Assembly: GCA_050697555.1 (NCBI GenBank)
Contig: JBOHAD010000089.1
Span: 1-8,500 of the forward strand
Length of the DNA stretch: 8,500 nucleotides
Reading direction: 5' to 3'
Origin: DASQWP01 sp050697555
GTDB taxonomy: Bacteria; Actinomycetota; Thermoleophilia; Gaiellales; Gaiellaceae
Shown: one piece after another, positions 1 through 4,986 of the stretch
Layout of the letters: every line of letters starts with the position of its first letter
Numbering within the stretch: the first letter of the stretch is position 1
Program-made: the position numbers and the translations under genes
Notes under the pieces: model-generated
Database searches by the model: none
What the model saw: the letters and a program-made list of their open reading frames with translations, nothing else
Told to the model about the DNA's origin: nothing

Positions 1-661
1 GCACGGACGTGCCGAAGAAGCGCGCGAGGGAGCCGAGATCGGCACGGCGAGAGCGGCCGGCGAGGAGACGGCGGGCGAGCCCGACCGTGTCCACGACCGG
101 CGAAGCGATGCGGCGGCCCGTCAGCCGGGCAACCTCGCGGTCGAGGAAGGCGAGGTCGAAACGGGCGTTGTGGGCGACGAAAACCGAGTCGCCGGCGAAG
201 GCGAGGAAGCGGCGGACGGCGCTCTCGGCGGACGGCGCTCCCGAGAGGTCACGGTCGGCAAGTCCGGTGAGGCTCGCTACGGCTTTCGGCAGCGGCAGCC
301 CGGGGTCGACGAGCGTCTGGAACGTCCCCGCCGGGAGGAGCCCGTCGACCCGGACGGCGCCGATCTCGCAGATGGCGGACCGAACCGGGCGCAGGCCGGT
401 CGTCTCCAGGTCGACGACCACGTAGCGGGCAACCTCCAGGGGAAGACCGGCGCCCGGAGGGGCGGCCAGCGCGACGCAGCTGCCGCTCCAGGCGAGGCGG
501 GCGTCGCCGGCCACGACCTCCTCGAGCAGGCTCCGCGCAAGCCCGACGGGCGCGCGCGCAAGCGCGTAGAGCGAGCGCGCCGCCTCCTCGGCCGGCACCG
601 GCCCCCGCCGCTCCTCGACGAGCTCCACCAGCCGGTCGGCGGCGTCGAACGCGAGCTGCAT
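1..661 (-). CDS. DEDDh 3'-5' exonuclease (DnaQ-like), C-terminus beyond window edge
   Basis: This frame stays open from the ATG at 661 to the left edge, giving 220 residues without a stop. Residues 81-89 read VVDLETTGL (Exo I, D84 and E86) and 162-169 read VAHNARFD (Exo II, H164 to D169). The LTGL stretch at 131-134 also fits DnaQ-type exonucleases. The Exo III H...D pair would lie past the edge. About 75 residues precede the exonuclease fold and look helical, with no catalytic motif (for example PVPAEEAARSLYALA). In actinobacteria this layout, an N-terminal extension followed by the DEDDh domain, is typical of exonucleases fused to a C-terminal UvrC/Cho-like GIY-YIG nuclease. Whether that domain follows cannot be seen. 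DnaQ-family enzymes remove 3' nucleotides during proofreading or repair. The upstream LexA box argues for damage-inducible repair rather than a housekeeping epsilon subunit. No SD precedes the ATG, and a -10-like TATCAT lies 7 nt upstream, so the message is probably leaderless. Confidence 0.9.
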   Translation of the reverse strand, partial: MQLAFDAADRLVELVEERRGPVPAEEAARSLYALARAPVGLARSLLEEVVAGDARLAWSGSCVALAAPPGAGLPLEVARYVVVDLETTGLRPVRSAICEIGAVRVDGLLPAGTFQTLVDPGLPLPKAVASLTGLADRDLSGAPSAESAVRRFLAFAGDSVFVAHNARFDLAFLDREVARLTGRRIASPVVDTVGLARRLLAGRSRRADLGSLARFFGTSV

Positions 662-668
662 GGCCGCA

Positions 669-697
669 ATGATAGGCGAACATATGTTCGCCGTCCA
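669..697 (-). promoter_or_regulatory. Predicted promoter of the DEDDh exonuclease
   Basis: On the minus strand a -10-like TATCAT (674-669, one mismatch to TATAAT) lies 17 bp from a -35-like TGGACG (697-692, one mismatch to TTGAC in the first five bases). The -10 ends 7 nt before the ATG, so transcription would begin at or within a base of the start codon, giving a leaderless mRNA. The spacer consists almost wholly of the LexA palindrome. Inferred from spacing and sequence only. Confidence 0.6.
675..692 (-). promoter_or_regulatory. LexA/SOS box (18-bp perfect palindrome)
   Basis: GGCGAACATATGTTCGCC is its own reverse complement over 18 bp. The 14-bp core at 677-690, CGAACATATGTTCG, matches the gram-positive/actinobacterial SOS box CGAACRNRYGTTYG at every position. 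It lies 14 nt upstream of the exonuclease ATG and fills the spacer between the -35-like and -10-like hexamers, where a bound LexA dimer would block RNA polymerase. HU, the neighbour on the other side, is transcribed toward this site and ends 80 bp away, so the exonuclease is the only sensible target. Confidence 0.9.
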
Positions 698-713
698 CCC
701 GCGAGCGGGAGCC

Positions 714-740
714 GGCGAGGGCCGCAGTGCGGCCCTCGCC
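714..740 (-). terminator. Strong hairpin downstream of HU, probable terminator
   Basis: GGCGAGGGCCGC (714-725) and GCGGCCCTCGCC (729-740) are perfect reverse complements separated by a 3-nt loop, a 12-bp GC-rich stem. It begins 33 bp after the HU stop codon and lies before the SOS promoter of the next gene, where it would insulate the two units. There is no U-run after it, as is common for actinobacterial intrinsic terminators. A smaller 5-bp hairpin, CCCGC-GA-GCGGG (698-709), follows directly in the direction of transcription. Confidence 0.72.
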
Positions 741-772
741 GTCGATCTCGTGAAGGGAGGGGTGCGCGGGCG

Positions 773-1045
773 CTAGCGCAGCGCCTGCTTGAGCGAGCTT
801 CCTGCGGAGAACTTCGGCACGGTGGCGGCGGGGATCTGCACACGCTCGCCGGTGCGCGGGTTCACGCCCTGGCGGGCGCTGCGCTGCTGCGCCGAGAACT
901 TGCCGAACCCGGTGAACGAAACCGGCTCACCGTTCTTGAGCGCATCCGTGATCGAGTCGAGGAACGCGTCGACAGCCTTGGTCGCGTCGCGTTTCGAGAG
1001 CCCACTCCTGTCCGCGACCTTGTCGATGAACTCGGCTTTCGTCAC
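773..1045 (-). CDS. hup: HU-family nucleoid DNA-binding protein
   Basis: A 90-residue protein, the standard HU length. HU dimers bind and bend DNA with little sequence preference and compact the nucleoid; they also support replication, repair and recombination. Visible hallmarks are the N-terminal helix start TKAEFIDKVADRSGLSK, the GFGKF turn at about residues 46-50, the RxAR...GxNPRTGE arm motif, and the C-terminal PKFSAGSSLKQAL. The GTG at 1045 is chosen because GGAAGGAGA lies just upstream and it gives the usual HU N-terminus. A longer frame to an ATG at 1123 would add residues absent from HU and cross the promoter. There is no Lys/Ala-rich tail like that of the long mycobacterial and Streptomyces HupB/HupS forms. 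The gene has its own promoter after pyrE and a strong hairpin after it, so it is probably monocistronic. Confidence 0.96.
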   Translation of the reverse strand: MTKAEFIDKVADRSGLSKRDATKAVDAFLDSITDALKNGEPVSFTGFGKFSAQQRSARQGVNPRTGERVQIPAATVPKFSAGSSLKQALR

Positions 1046-1050
1046 TGCCC

Positions 1051-1059
1051 TCTCCTTCC
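1051..1059 (-). promoter_or_regulatory. Ribosome binding site of HU
   Basis: On the minus strand GGAAGGAGA, containing AAGGAG (1057-1052), lies 6 nt before the GTG at 1045. It is the best Shine-Dalgarno in the window. It settles the HU start and contrasts with the SD-less, leaderless-looking starts elsewhere here. Confidence 0.85.
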
Positions 1060-1070
1060 GTCCTCTGTTT

Positions 1071-1147
1071 GCCTGAAAAACCGGCCAAAACCCTAACAGG
1101 TCACTCCGATAGCAAGCAACCATGCGGGTTTGCGGGCCTTTTCAGGC
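1071..1147. repeat. Inverted repeat bracketing the HU promoter
   Basis: GCCTGAAAA (1071-1079) recurs as its reverse complement TTTTCAGGC (1139-1147), 59 bp apart, with the predicted HU -35 and -10 between them. The right arm overlaps the pyrE stop codon (TGA, complement of 1142-1144). In a pyrE transcript the right-arm region also forms a tiny GCCT-GAAA-AGGC tetraloop hairpin. The arms are 9 bp, so chance is possible. A looping operator or part of the pyrE end signal are alternatives. Confidence 0.35.
1090..1119 (-). promoter_or_regulatory. Predicted promoter of HU
   Basis: On the minus strand TTGCTT (1119-1114) and TAGGGT (1095-1090) are separated by 18 bp, close to the actinobacterial sigma-70-type consensus TTGACR-N16-18-TAGRRT. 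The predicted start near 1083 would give a leader of about 38 nt that includes the SD. The promoter lies wholly in the gap after the pyrE stop codon. Confidence 0.6.
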
Positions 1148-1672
1148 TTCGACGACGTCCTGGGCGCGGAAGAGGGGGTGCAGGCGGACGGCCTGGCGGG
1201 CCAGGGCGTCCGCTCCGCCCTCCTCCCGATCGACGACGCAGACGGCTGCCCGGCAGGCCAGTCCGGCCGCCCGCAGCGCCTCGACGGCCTGCACGGCGGC
1301 GCCTCCGGACGTGACGACGTCCTCGATCAGGCAGACCTCCTCCCCCTCCTCGTAGGCGCCCTCGAGGAGGCGCTCGGTGCCATAGCCCTTCGTCTCCTTG
1401 CGGACGATCAGGAAGGGGAGGCCGCCGGCGAGGGAGGCGGAGGCGGCGAGGACGACGGCCCCGAGCTCGGGGCCGGCGAGCCGGCTCGCGCCCGGGGCGG
1501 CCTCGCTGGCACGGGCGGCGAGCCGCTCACCGAGGGCGCGCAGGAGCTCCGGCCGGGTCTCGAAGCGGTACTTGTCGAGGTAGTAGCGCGAGCGGCGGCC
1601 CGAGCGGAGCACGAAGTCCCCCTCGAGGTAGGCGTGCTCGCGGATCAGCCTCGCGAGCTCGCCGTCGGTCAT
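1142..1672 (-). CDS. pyrE: Orotate phosphoribosyltransferase
   Basis: A 176-residue protein. It joins orotate and PRPP to give orotidine 5'-monophosphate, the fifth step of de novo pyrimidine synthesis, in the cytosol. The PRPP-binding signature of type I phosphoribosyltransferases is at residues 113-125 (VCLIEDVVTSGGA). The flexible catalytic-loop region is RKETKGYGT (91-99), and the N-terminal orotate-side segment is RSRYYLDKYRFE (27-38). LAGPELGAVVLA (65-76) is the expected core strand and turn. At 176 residues it is somewhat shorter than the 213-residue E. coli enzyme but normal for compact bacterial forms. The ATG at 1672 overlaps the TGA of the short upstream gene as ATGA, so translation is probably coupled. 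No other pyr gene is in view. Confidence 0.95.
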   Translation of the reverse strand: MTDGELARLIREHAYLEGDFVLRSGRRSRYYLDKYRFETRPELLRALGERLAARASEAAPGASRLAGPELGAVVLAASASLAGGLPFLIVRKETKGYGTERLLEGAYEEGEEVCLIEDVVTSGGAAVQAVEALRAAGLACRAAVCVVDREEGGADALARQAVRLHPLFRAQDVVEA

Positions 1673-1848
1673 CTCGCGTGGGAGAGCACCCGGCGCGCGA
1701 GCGGGAGCAGGCGCGCCGCCTCGGGCGAGTCGCCGGCGAACGACACCATCGAGCCGTCGGCGAAGTAGAGGTCGACGTGCTCCCGGCCGCGACCTGAGCG
1801 GCGGCGCCAGAGGAGCGCACCGGCGAGCGAGCCGGCGGCGACCAGCAG
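1669..1848 (-). CDS. Short membrane-anchored protein of unknown function
   Basis: A GC3-rich open frame of about 59 codons fills the space between the roadblock gene and pyrE. It begins with a hydrophobic stretch (LLVAAGSLAGALLW) and a basic stop-transfer RRRSGR. A small soluble tail follows (HVDLYFADGSMVSFAGDS, then PEAARLLPLARRVLSHAR). This fits one N-terminal membrane helix with a cytosolic tail. The TGA overlaps the pyrE ATG as ATGA, strong evidence that it is translated. The start is the problem: no ATG, GTG or TTG occurs in frame between the last in-frame stop upstream and this stretch. I place it at CTG 1848, with a second CTG at 1845; GGAG in the end of the roadblock gene lies about 14 nt upstream. 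The first in-frame ATG, at 1749, would leave only 26 residues and lose the membrane helix. A sequencing indel near the start is another explanation. Function unknown. Confidence 0.6.
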   Translation of the reverse strand: MLVAAGSLAGALLWRRRSGRGREHVDLYFADGSMVSFAGDSPEAARLLPLARRVLSHAR

Positions 1849-1861
1849 AGTGGTGGCGACC

Positions 1862-2272
1862 CTACTCCGCGCCGTCGTCCTCCCCCTCCTTCTTGCGCCG
1901 GCGACGGGGCGCCTTCTTCTGCGGCTCCGGCTGCTCGCCGGCGAGCCGCAGGCAGGTCTTCAGGTCGTAGAAGACGAGGCCGACGGTCGGCTCGGCCCCG
2001 GTCACGGCGGCCACGAGGTGCTTGTCGTCGCGCACGACGAAGACGGAGGCCTCGGACGTCGCCGCCTGGAGCTGCACGAGCCCCTCCCCGCCGTCGCTCC
2101 GCGCTTCCTCAGCCGCCTGGAGGAGCTCCGCGGCCGCGGCCGCGACGGCCTTCCCGCGCTCCTCGTCCTCGAACGTCGAGGCGGCCACGGACCCGTCCGC
2201 CGAGGCCAGGACAGCCCCCTGGATCTGCGAGGAGATCTCCGTCAGGTCGGCGAGCGCCTGGCCAGCGTCCAT
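1862..2272 (-). CDS. Roadblock/LC7-domain protein
   Basis: About 136 residues from ATG 2272. The first 110 or so form a roadblock/LC7-like fold: an N-terminal helix (DAGQALADLTEISSQ), the hairpin GAVLASADGSVAAS (19-32), a long Ala-rich helix (39-58), then LVQLQA, SVFVVRDDKHLVAAVT and PTVGLVFYDLKTCL. Bacterial roadblock proteins usually dimerise and act with small Ras-like GTPases such as MglA or as scaffolds. No GTPase gene is present here, so no partner can be named. The C-terminus is a highly charged tail, with a basic block (KKAPRRRRKK, 119-128) followed by acidic EGEDDGAE, suited to electrostatic binding. An ATG six codons upstream (2290) is possible. I prefer 2272 because TAGGTT ends 8 nt before it, giving a nearly leaderless transcript. 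It is the first gene of the roadblock, short-membrane-protein, pyrE unit. Confidence 0.85.
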   Translation of the reverse strand: MDAGQALADLTEISSQIQGAVLASADGSVAASTFEDEERGKAVAAAAAELLQAAEEARSDGGEGLVQLQAATSEASVFVVRDDKHLVAAVTGAEPTVGLVFYDLKTCLRLAGEQPEPQKKAPRRRRKKEGEDDGAE

Positions 2273-2280
2273 GGCGGGCA

Positions 2281-2286
2281 AACCTA
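2281..2286 (-). promoter_or_regulatory. Predicted -10 of the roadblock-pyrE unit
   Basis: TAGGTT on the minus strand matches TAGRRT. It stops 8 nt short of the ATG at 2272, so the transcript would start at or one or two bases before the ATG. No convincing -35 is seen at 16-19 bp. It shares the 38-bp gap with the yihY promoter. Confidence 0.45.
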
Positions 2287-2293
2287 ACATCCC

Positions 2294-2299
2294 TAGACT
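2294..2299 (+). promoter_or_regulatory. Possible -10 of yihY
   Basis: TAGACT lies 11 nt before the GTG at 2311, so a start near 2306 would leave a leader of only about 5 nt. There is no SD before the GTG. No clear -35 is seen. The region overlaps the divergent roadblock promoter, so the two transcription starts would compete. Confidence 0.35.
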
Positions 2300-2310
2300 G
2301 GCCCCGCTCC

Positions 2311-3114
2311 GTGCACCAGGTCGTGAACAAGTTCCTGGCCGACCGCGGCACCCACCTGGCCGCGATGATCGCGTACTTCGCGATCCTCGCGTTCGTCCCC
2401 CTCCTCTTCCTCGCCCTCGCGCTCCTTGGGCTCGCCGGCGAGCAGGACGAGTCGAGCTACCTCATCGAGGAGCTCCGGCGCACGTTTCCGCAGAGCTCGG
2501 TCGACCGCCTCCTCGACGTCGTCGAGGAGGTGCAGGAGCAGTCGACGGAGCTCAGCATCATCGGAGGGATCGGCCTGCTCTGGGCCGCCCTCGGCTTCTT
2601 CAGCGTGCTCGAGTCCGCCTTCAACATCGTCTACGGCCTGCCCAACCGCTCGTTCGTCCGCCAGAAGGCGCTCGTCCTCCTCCTGACCGCCCTCTTCCTC
2701 GTCTTCCTCTTCGTCGCCCTCGTGATCGCCTCGGTCGGCGTCGAGCTGGCCGAGCGCGCGGGCTTCGCGGGGCGCGTGCTCTCGTACGTCTTCGCCCTCC
2801 TCGCCTCCACCGCCCTTCTCTTCGGGCTCATCTGGGGCCTCTACCACCGGCTCACGAACGCGGCCCTCACATGGCGGGAGACCTTCCCGGGCGCCCTCTT
2901 CGCCGCTGTCTTCCTCCAGGCCAGCTTCCAGGTGCTTCCCGTCTTCGTGCGTCTCTCGAAGGAGCTGGTCGCCCTCCAGGCCTACGGCGGTCTCGTGCTC
3001 CTGCTCGTCTGGCTCTACCTGATGGCGAACGTGCTCGTGCTCGGCGCCGAGGTGAACTGGTGGCTCGAGCGCGGGCGAAAGCGCCCGGGCGAGCAGATGA
3101 CCGGATTGGCCTAG
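2311..3114 (+). CDS. YihY/BrkB-family inner membrane protein
   Basis: A 267-residue integral membrane protein of the YihY/virulence factor BrkB family. Once annotated as RNase BN by error, the family is thought to be a transporter or membrane factor of unknown substrate. Six hydrophobic segments can be seen at about residues 18-42, 83-105, 118-145, 157-178, 193-213 and 225-247. Family marks are AYFAILAFVPLLF in the first helix, FNIVYGLPNRSFVRQK (104-119) between helices 2 and 3, FPGALFAA (192-199), and YGGLVLLLVWLYL...LGAEVN in the last helix and its end. The GTG at 2311 is used. The N-terminus is shorter than in many members, with almost nothing before helix 1. It is transcribed alone, divergent from the roadblock gene and convergent with the cNMP-binding gene. 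Confidence 0.88.
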   Translation: MHQVVNKFLADRGTHLAAMIAYFAILAFVPLLFLALALLGLAGEQDESSYLIEELRRTFPQSSVDRLLDVVEEVQEQSTELSIIGGIGLLWAALGFFSVLESAFNIVYGLPNRSFVRQKALVLLLTALFLVFLFVALVIASVGVELAERAGFAGRVLSYVFALLASTALLFGLIWGLYHRLTNAALTWRETFPGALFAAVFLQASFQVLPVFVRLSKELVALQAYGGLVLLLVWLYLMANVLVLGAEVNWWLERGRKRPGEQMTGLA

Positions 3115-3241
3115 TGCTCCTTCAGGTGATGCTGCCCAGCTTCTGGGTCGCGAGCACCAAGCCAGAGCCTGCACTCGCCCGCAGGCAAGGCTAGAAGCCT
3201 TGGTAAGGGCGAGGGTGGGCTCTGGCGCCGCGTGATCGCGG
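3114..3241. other. Structured intergenic region (three hairpins) between convergent genes
   Basis: This gap between yihY and the convergent cNMP-binding gene is dense in fold-back DNA. (1) GTGCTC (3114-3119) pairs with GAGCAC (3152-3157) around an inner hairpin CCCAG-CTT-CTGGG (3135-3147). (2) A 66-nt fold-back at 3161-3226: 12 pairs (3161-3172 with 3215-3226, two of them G-U), one A-G mismatch, 7 pairs (3174-3180 with 3207-3213), an internal loop, then 6 pairs (3186-3191 with 3197-3202) closing a TAGAA loop. (3) CCGCG-TGAT-CGCGG (3228-3241). An alternative fold of element 2 keeps the outer stem but makes CCTGC/GCAGG (3168-3172, 3181-3185), which excludes the 7-bp stem. The simplest role is a bidirectional terminator, although no U-run follows. 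A small RNA, a 3'-UTR element or the remnant of a palindromic mobile repeat also fit. The strand cannot be told. Confidence 0.6.
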
Positions 3242-3263
3242 GTCAGAAGCGGGCGTGTATTGC

Positions 3264-3288
3264 CTGGAGGGGCACTAACTGGAGGGGC
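3264..3288. repeat. Short direct repeat at the 3' end of the cNMP-binding gene
   Basis: CTGGAGGGGC occurs at 3264-3273 and again at 3279-3288, separated by ACTAA. On the coding (minus) strand the first copy encodes the end of the protein, the spacer carries the TAG stop (3277-3275), and the second copy lies in the 3' UTR. It looks like a small tandem duplication. Confidence 0.6.
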
Positions 3289-3706
3289 CTGTGGGCGAGC
3301 CCACGCGTTCCTCGAGCGCCTCGAGGACGCGCTTCTCGATCTCGTGGTGGCGGTCGACCAGGCCCTTGAACGACTGGCGCGTCAGCACGAAGAAGCGCAG
3401 CGGGCTCGTCGCCGTCACCGTCGCGGTGCGACGGGGCGAGTCCCAGATGAGCGCGATCTCGCCGAAGAAGTCGCCCGGCCCCAGCGTGCGCAGCTCCTGG
3501 CCGTCCTTCGAGATCGAGACCTCGCCGTCGACGATGACGAAGAACTCCTGTCCGATCTCGCCCTCGCGCGCGAGCACTTTGCCCTCCTCGACCTCCATGT
3601 CCTCGGTGACCTTGGCCAGCTCGACCAGGTCGCCGCGCGAGAGCGCGCCGAAGAGGGGCGTGCGGGCGAGCGCGTCGGCCTTCGAGTCGTGCGAGAAGAG
3701 CTGCAC
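3275..3706 (-). CDS. Stand-alone cyclic-nucleotide-binding domain protein
   Basis: A 143-residue protein that is almost entirely one CRP-type cyclic nucleotide monophosphate-binding fold. An N-terminal helix (ALARTPLFGALSRGDLVELAK) leads into the beta-roll (VEEGKVLAREGEIGQEFFVIVDG). The phosphate-binding cassette follows at residues 78-97 (GDFFGEIALIWDSPRRTATV, E83 and R92/R93), with both the glutamate and arginine used for ribose and phosphate contact. A C-helix (HHEIEKRVLEALEER) then ends the protein. There is no helix-turn-helix, kinase or channel domain, so it is a ligand-sensing module that must act through another protein. GTG 3706 is the start; only 9 nt separate it from the rdgB stop, and GAGGAG sits in the end of rdgB. 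It is the last gene of the murI-rph-mgtC-rdgB run. Whether it binds cAMP, cGMP or neither cannot be read from the sequence. Confidence 0.88.
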   Translation of the reverse strand: MQLFSHDSKADALARTPLFGALSRGDLVELAKVTEDMEVEEGKVLAREGEIGQEFFVIVDGEVSISKDGQELRTLGPGDFFGEIALIWDSPRRTATVTATSPLRFFVLTRQSFKGLVDRHHEIEKRVLEALEERVGSPTGPSS

Positions 3707-3715
3707 GCGCGGACT

Positions 3716-4315
3716 TTACTCCTCTCGGACGGCGCTGCCTACCGCCTCCCGCAGCGCCTCGGCGGCGCGGGCGCGGTGGCTCGACCGCGCCTTCCACTCG
3801 TCGCCGAGCTCAGCCACGGTGCGGCTCTCTCCGTCGGGCACGAAGACGGGGTCATACCCGAAGCCGCCCGTGCCGCGCGGCTCCTCGGCGATGCGCCCCT
3901 CGAGCGTCCCGCTCCCGCGGAACTCCTCGAGCTCGGGCGAGAGACAGACGAGCTCGCAGACGTAGCGCGCCCGGCGGCCGTCGGGCCCCACGCCCGCGAG
4001 CACTTCCAGCAGGCGGCGGAGATTGTCCTCGTCGCTCGCCTCCTCTCCCGCGTACCGTGCAGAACGGATCCCGGGGCGGCCGCCAAGCCCCTCGACCTCG
4101 AGCCCGGAGTCCTCTCCGAGCATCCACGCGTCGAGCTCGCCCACCAGTCGGCCGAAGCGTGCCTTGGCGCAAGCGTTCTCGTAGAACGTGGCGCCCACCT
4201 CCCCCGGCATCTCTTCGGCGTCGAGCGGCTCGATCTCCCACTCCGGCAGGAGCACGCCCAGCTCGCGCGCTTTATGCGGGTTGGCGGAGGCGAGCCTGAC
4301 CTTCAGTCGGTCCAC
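3716..4315 (-). CDS. rdgB: RdgB/HAM1-family XTP/dITP pyrophosphatase
   Basis: A 199-residue enzyme that hydrolyses non-canonical purine triphosphates (dITP, XTP, ITP) to monophosphate and pyrophosphate, keeping deaminated bases out of DNA and RNA. Motifs in order: LASANPHKARE (8-18, nucleotide-binding S/NxxK), TFYENACAKAR (43-53), GEDSGLEVEGLGGRPG (67-82) then IRSARYAG, GGFGYDPVFVP (150-160), SRTVAEL and SSHRARA (178-184). The usual ADDSGL reads GEDSGL: the aspartate next to Ser (D69, the catalytic base position in E. coli) is kept, while the one before it is glutamate. That is conservative and activity is expected. The start is GTG 4315, overlapping the mgtC end by 13 nt; this puts the SAN motif at the usual distance from the N-terminus. 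A longer frame running upstream is only the opposite-phase shadow of mgtC. Confidence 0.94.
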   Translation of the reverse strand: MDRLKVRLASANPHKARELGVLLPEWEIEPLDAEEMPGEVGATFYENACAKARFGRLVGELDAWMLGEDSGLEVEGLGGRPGIRSARYAGEEASDEDNLRRLLEVLAGVGPDGRRARYVCELVCLSPELEEFRGSGTLEGRIAEEPRGTGGFGYDPVFVPDGESRTVAELGDEWKARSSHRARAAEALREAVGSAVREE

Positions 4316-4986
4316 CGGACGGCCGTGACGTCTCCCAGGGACGCGAGCTCGTCCACGAGTCGCGCCTCCGCGGCGCCGAGAGGGACGTCGAGCTCGATCC
4401 GCACCTGGCGGCGGTTCTCGTCGTCCTCGAACTCGACGCGGTTGACACGCGCGCGCCGGCCCTCGACGACAGCCAGGACGCTCGAGATGGGGCGCTCGCG
4501 CAGCATGTCGACCTCGAGGACGCGACCGCCGCGGCGCATGCGTGAGAGGAAGCCCCCCTCGACCCAGCGCAGGGGGCCGAGGCCGACGAGGACGACGCCG
4601 GTGGTGATGGCGGCGGCCGAGTAGTAGCCGGCGCCGGCGGCCATGCCGATCGCGGCCACGACCCAGAGGCCGGCGGCGGTCGTGAGCCCGCGCACGGAAA
4701 GGCCCTGGCGGATGATGGCGCCCGCGCCCAGGAACCCGATTCCGGTCACGATCTGGGCCGCGATTCGCGTCGGGTCGAAGACGATCCCCTCGGCCGTCGA
4801 GAAGCGGAACTCGCCCCAGGCGTAGGCGGAGACGATCGTGAAGAGCGCCGAGCCGACGCCGACGAGCATGTGCGTGCGCAGCCCGGCCGCCCGCTCGCGC
4901 AGCTCCCGTTCCATGCCGATCGCCCCCGTCAGGACGGCGGCGACGACGATCCGAAGGAGTACGTCCTCCCAGCCGACGTCGGGCAT
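4303..4986 (-). CDS. MgtC/SapB-family membrane protein
   Basis: A 227-residue protein. Its N-terminal 140 or so residues are the MgtC membrane domain: hydrophobic segments at about 8-24, 38-55, 76-92, 100-118 and 122-140, with GAIGMEREL (21-29), AGLRTHMLV (34-42), GIGFLGAGAII (82-92) and VRGLTTAAGLW (98-108), all core family motifs. The last 80 residues (about 155-227) form a soluble ACT-like domain (LEVDMLRERPISSVLAVVEG...RIELDVP...VDELASLGDVTAVRW). MgtC proteins are linked to growth at low Mg2+ and, in pathogens, survival in macrophages. They modulate other membrane proteins such as the F-type ATPase rather than clearly importing Mg2+. The ATG at 4986 shares its A with the rph stop (TGATG), and the gene overlaps rdgB by 13 nt, so it is locked into the operon. 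No riboswitch or leader is visible, so separate Mg2+ control is unlikely. Confidence 0.9.
   Translation of the reverse strand: MPDVGWEDVLLRIVVAAVLTGAIGMERELRERAAGLRTHMLVGVGSALFTIVSAYAWGEFRFSTAEGIVFDPTRIAAQIVTGIGFLGAGAIIRQGLSVRGLTTAAGLWVVAAIGMAAGAGYYSAAAITTGVVLVGLGPLRWVEGGFLSRMRRGGRVLEVDMLRERPISSVLAVVEGRRARVNRVEFEDDENRRQVRIELDVPLGAAEARLVDELASLGDVTAVRWTD

Noticed and set aside
170..1096. 308-codon plus-strand frame across the exonuclease and HU
   Set aside because: It lies antisense to both genes, spans the HU terminator and SOS operator, and has no recognisable domain.
1046..1123. HU extended to an ATG at 1123 (116 residues)
   Set aside because: The extra residues match no HU protein, cross the predicted promoter, and would bypass the strong SD serving GTG 1045.
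2293..3174. 293-codon minus-strand frame opposite yihY
   Set aside because: Its Glu/Asp-rich low-complexity sequence is the complement of Leu/Phe-rich (CTC/TTC) codons of a membrane protein.
3161..3226. tRNA-like cloverleaf (minus strand: 7-bp acceptor-like ends, an arm with a 7-nt loop reading TCT at the anticodon position, a second 5-bp arm)
   Set aside because: There is no D arm, no variable loop, no TTCRA T-loop and no T8; the 5-bp arm next to the acceptor has an 8-nt loop of the wrong sequence. The extended hairpin explains the same bases better.
3114..3274. Integron attC site in the palindromic gap
   Set aside because: The outer stem lacks the RYYYAAC/GTTRRRY core pair at its ends, and no integrase or gene cassette surrounds it.
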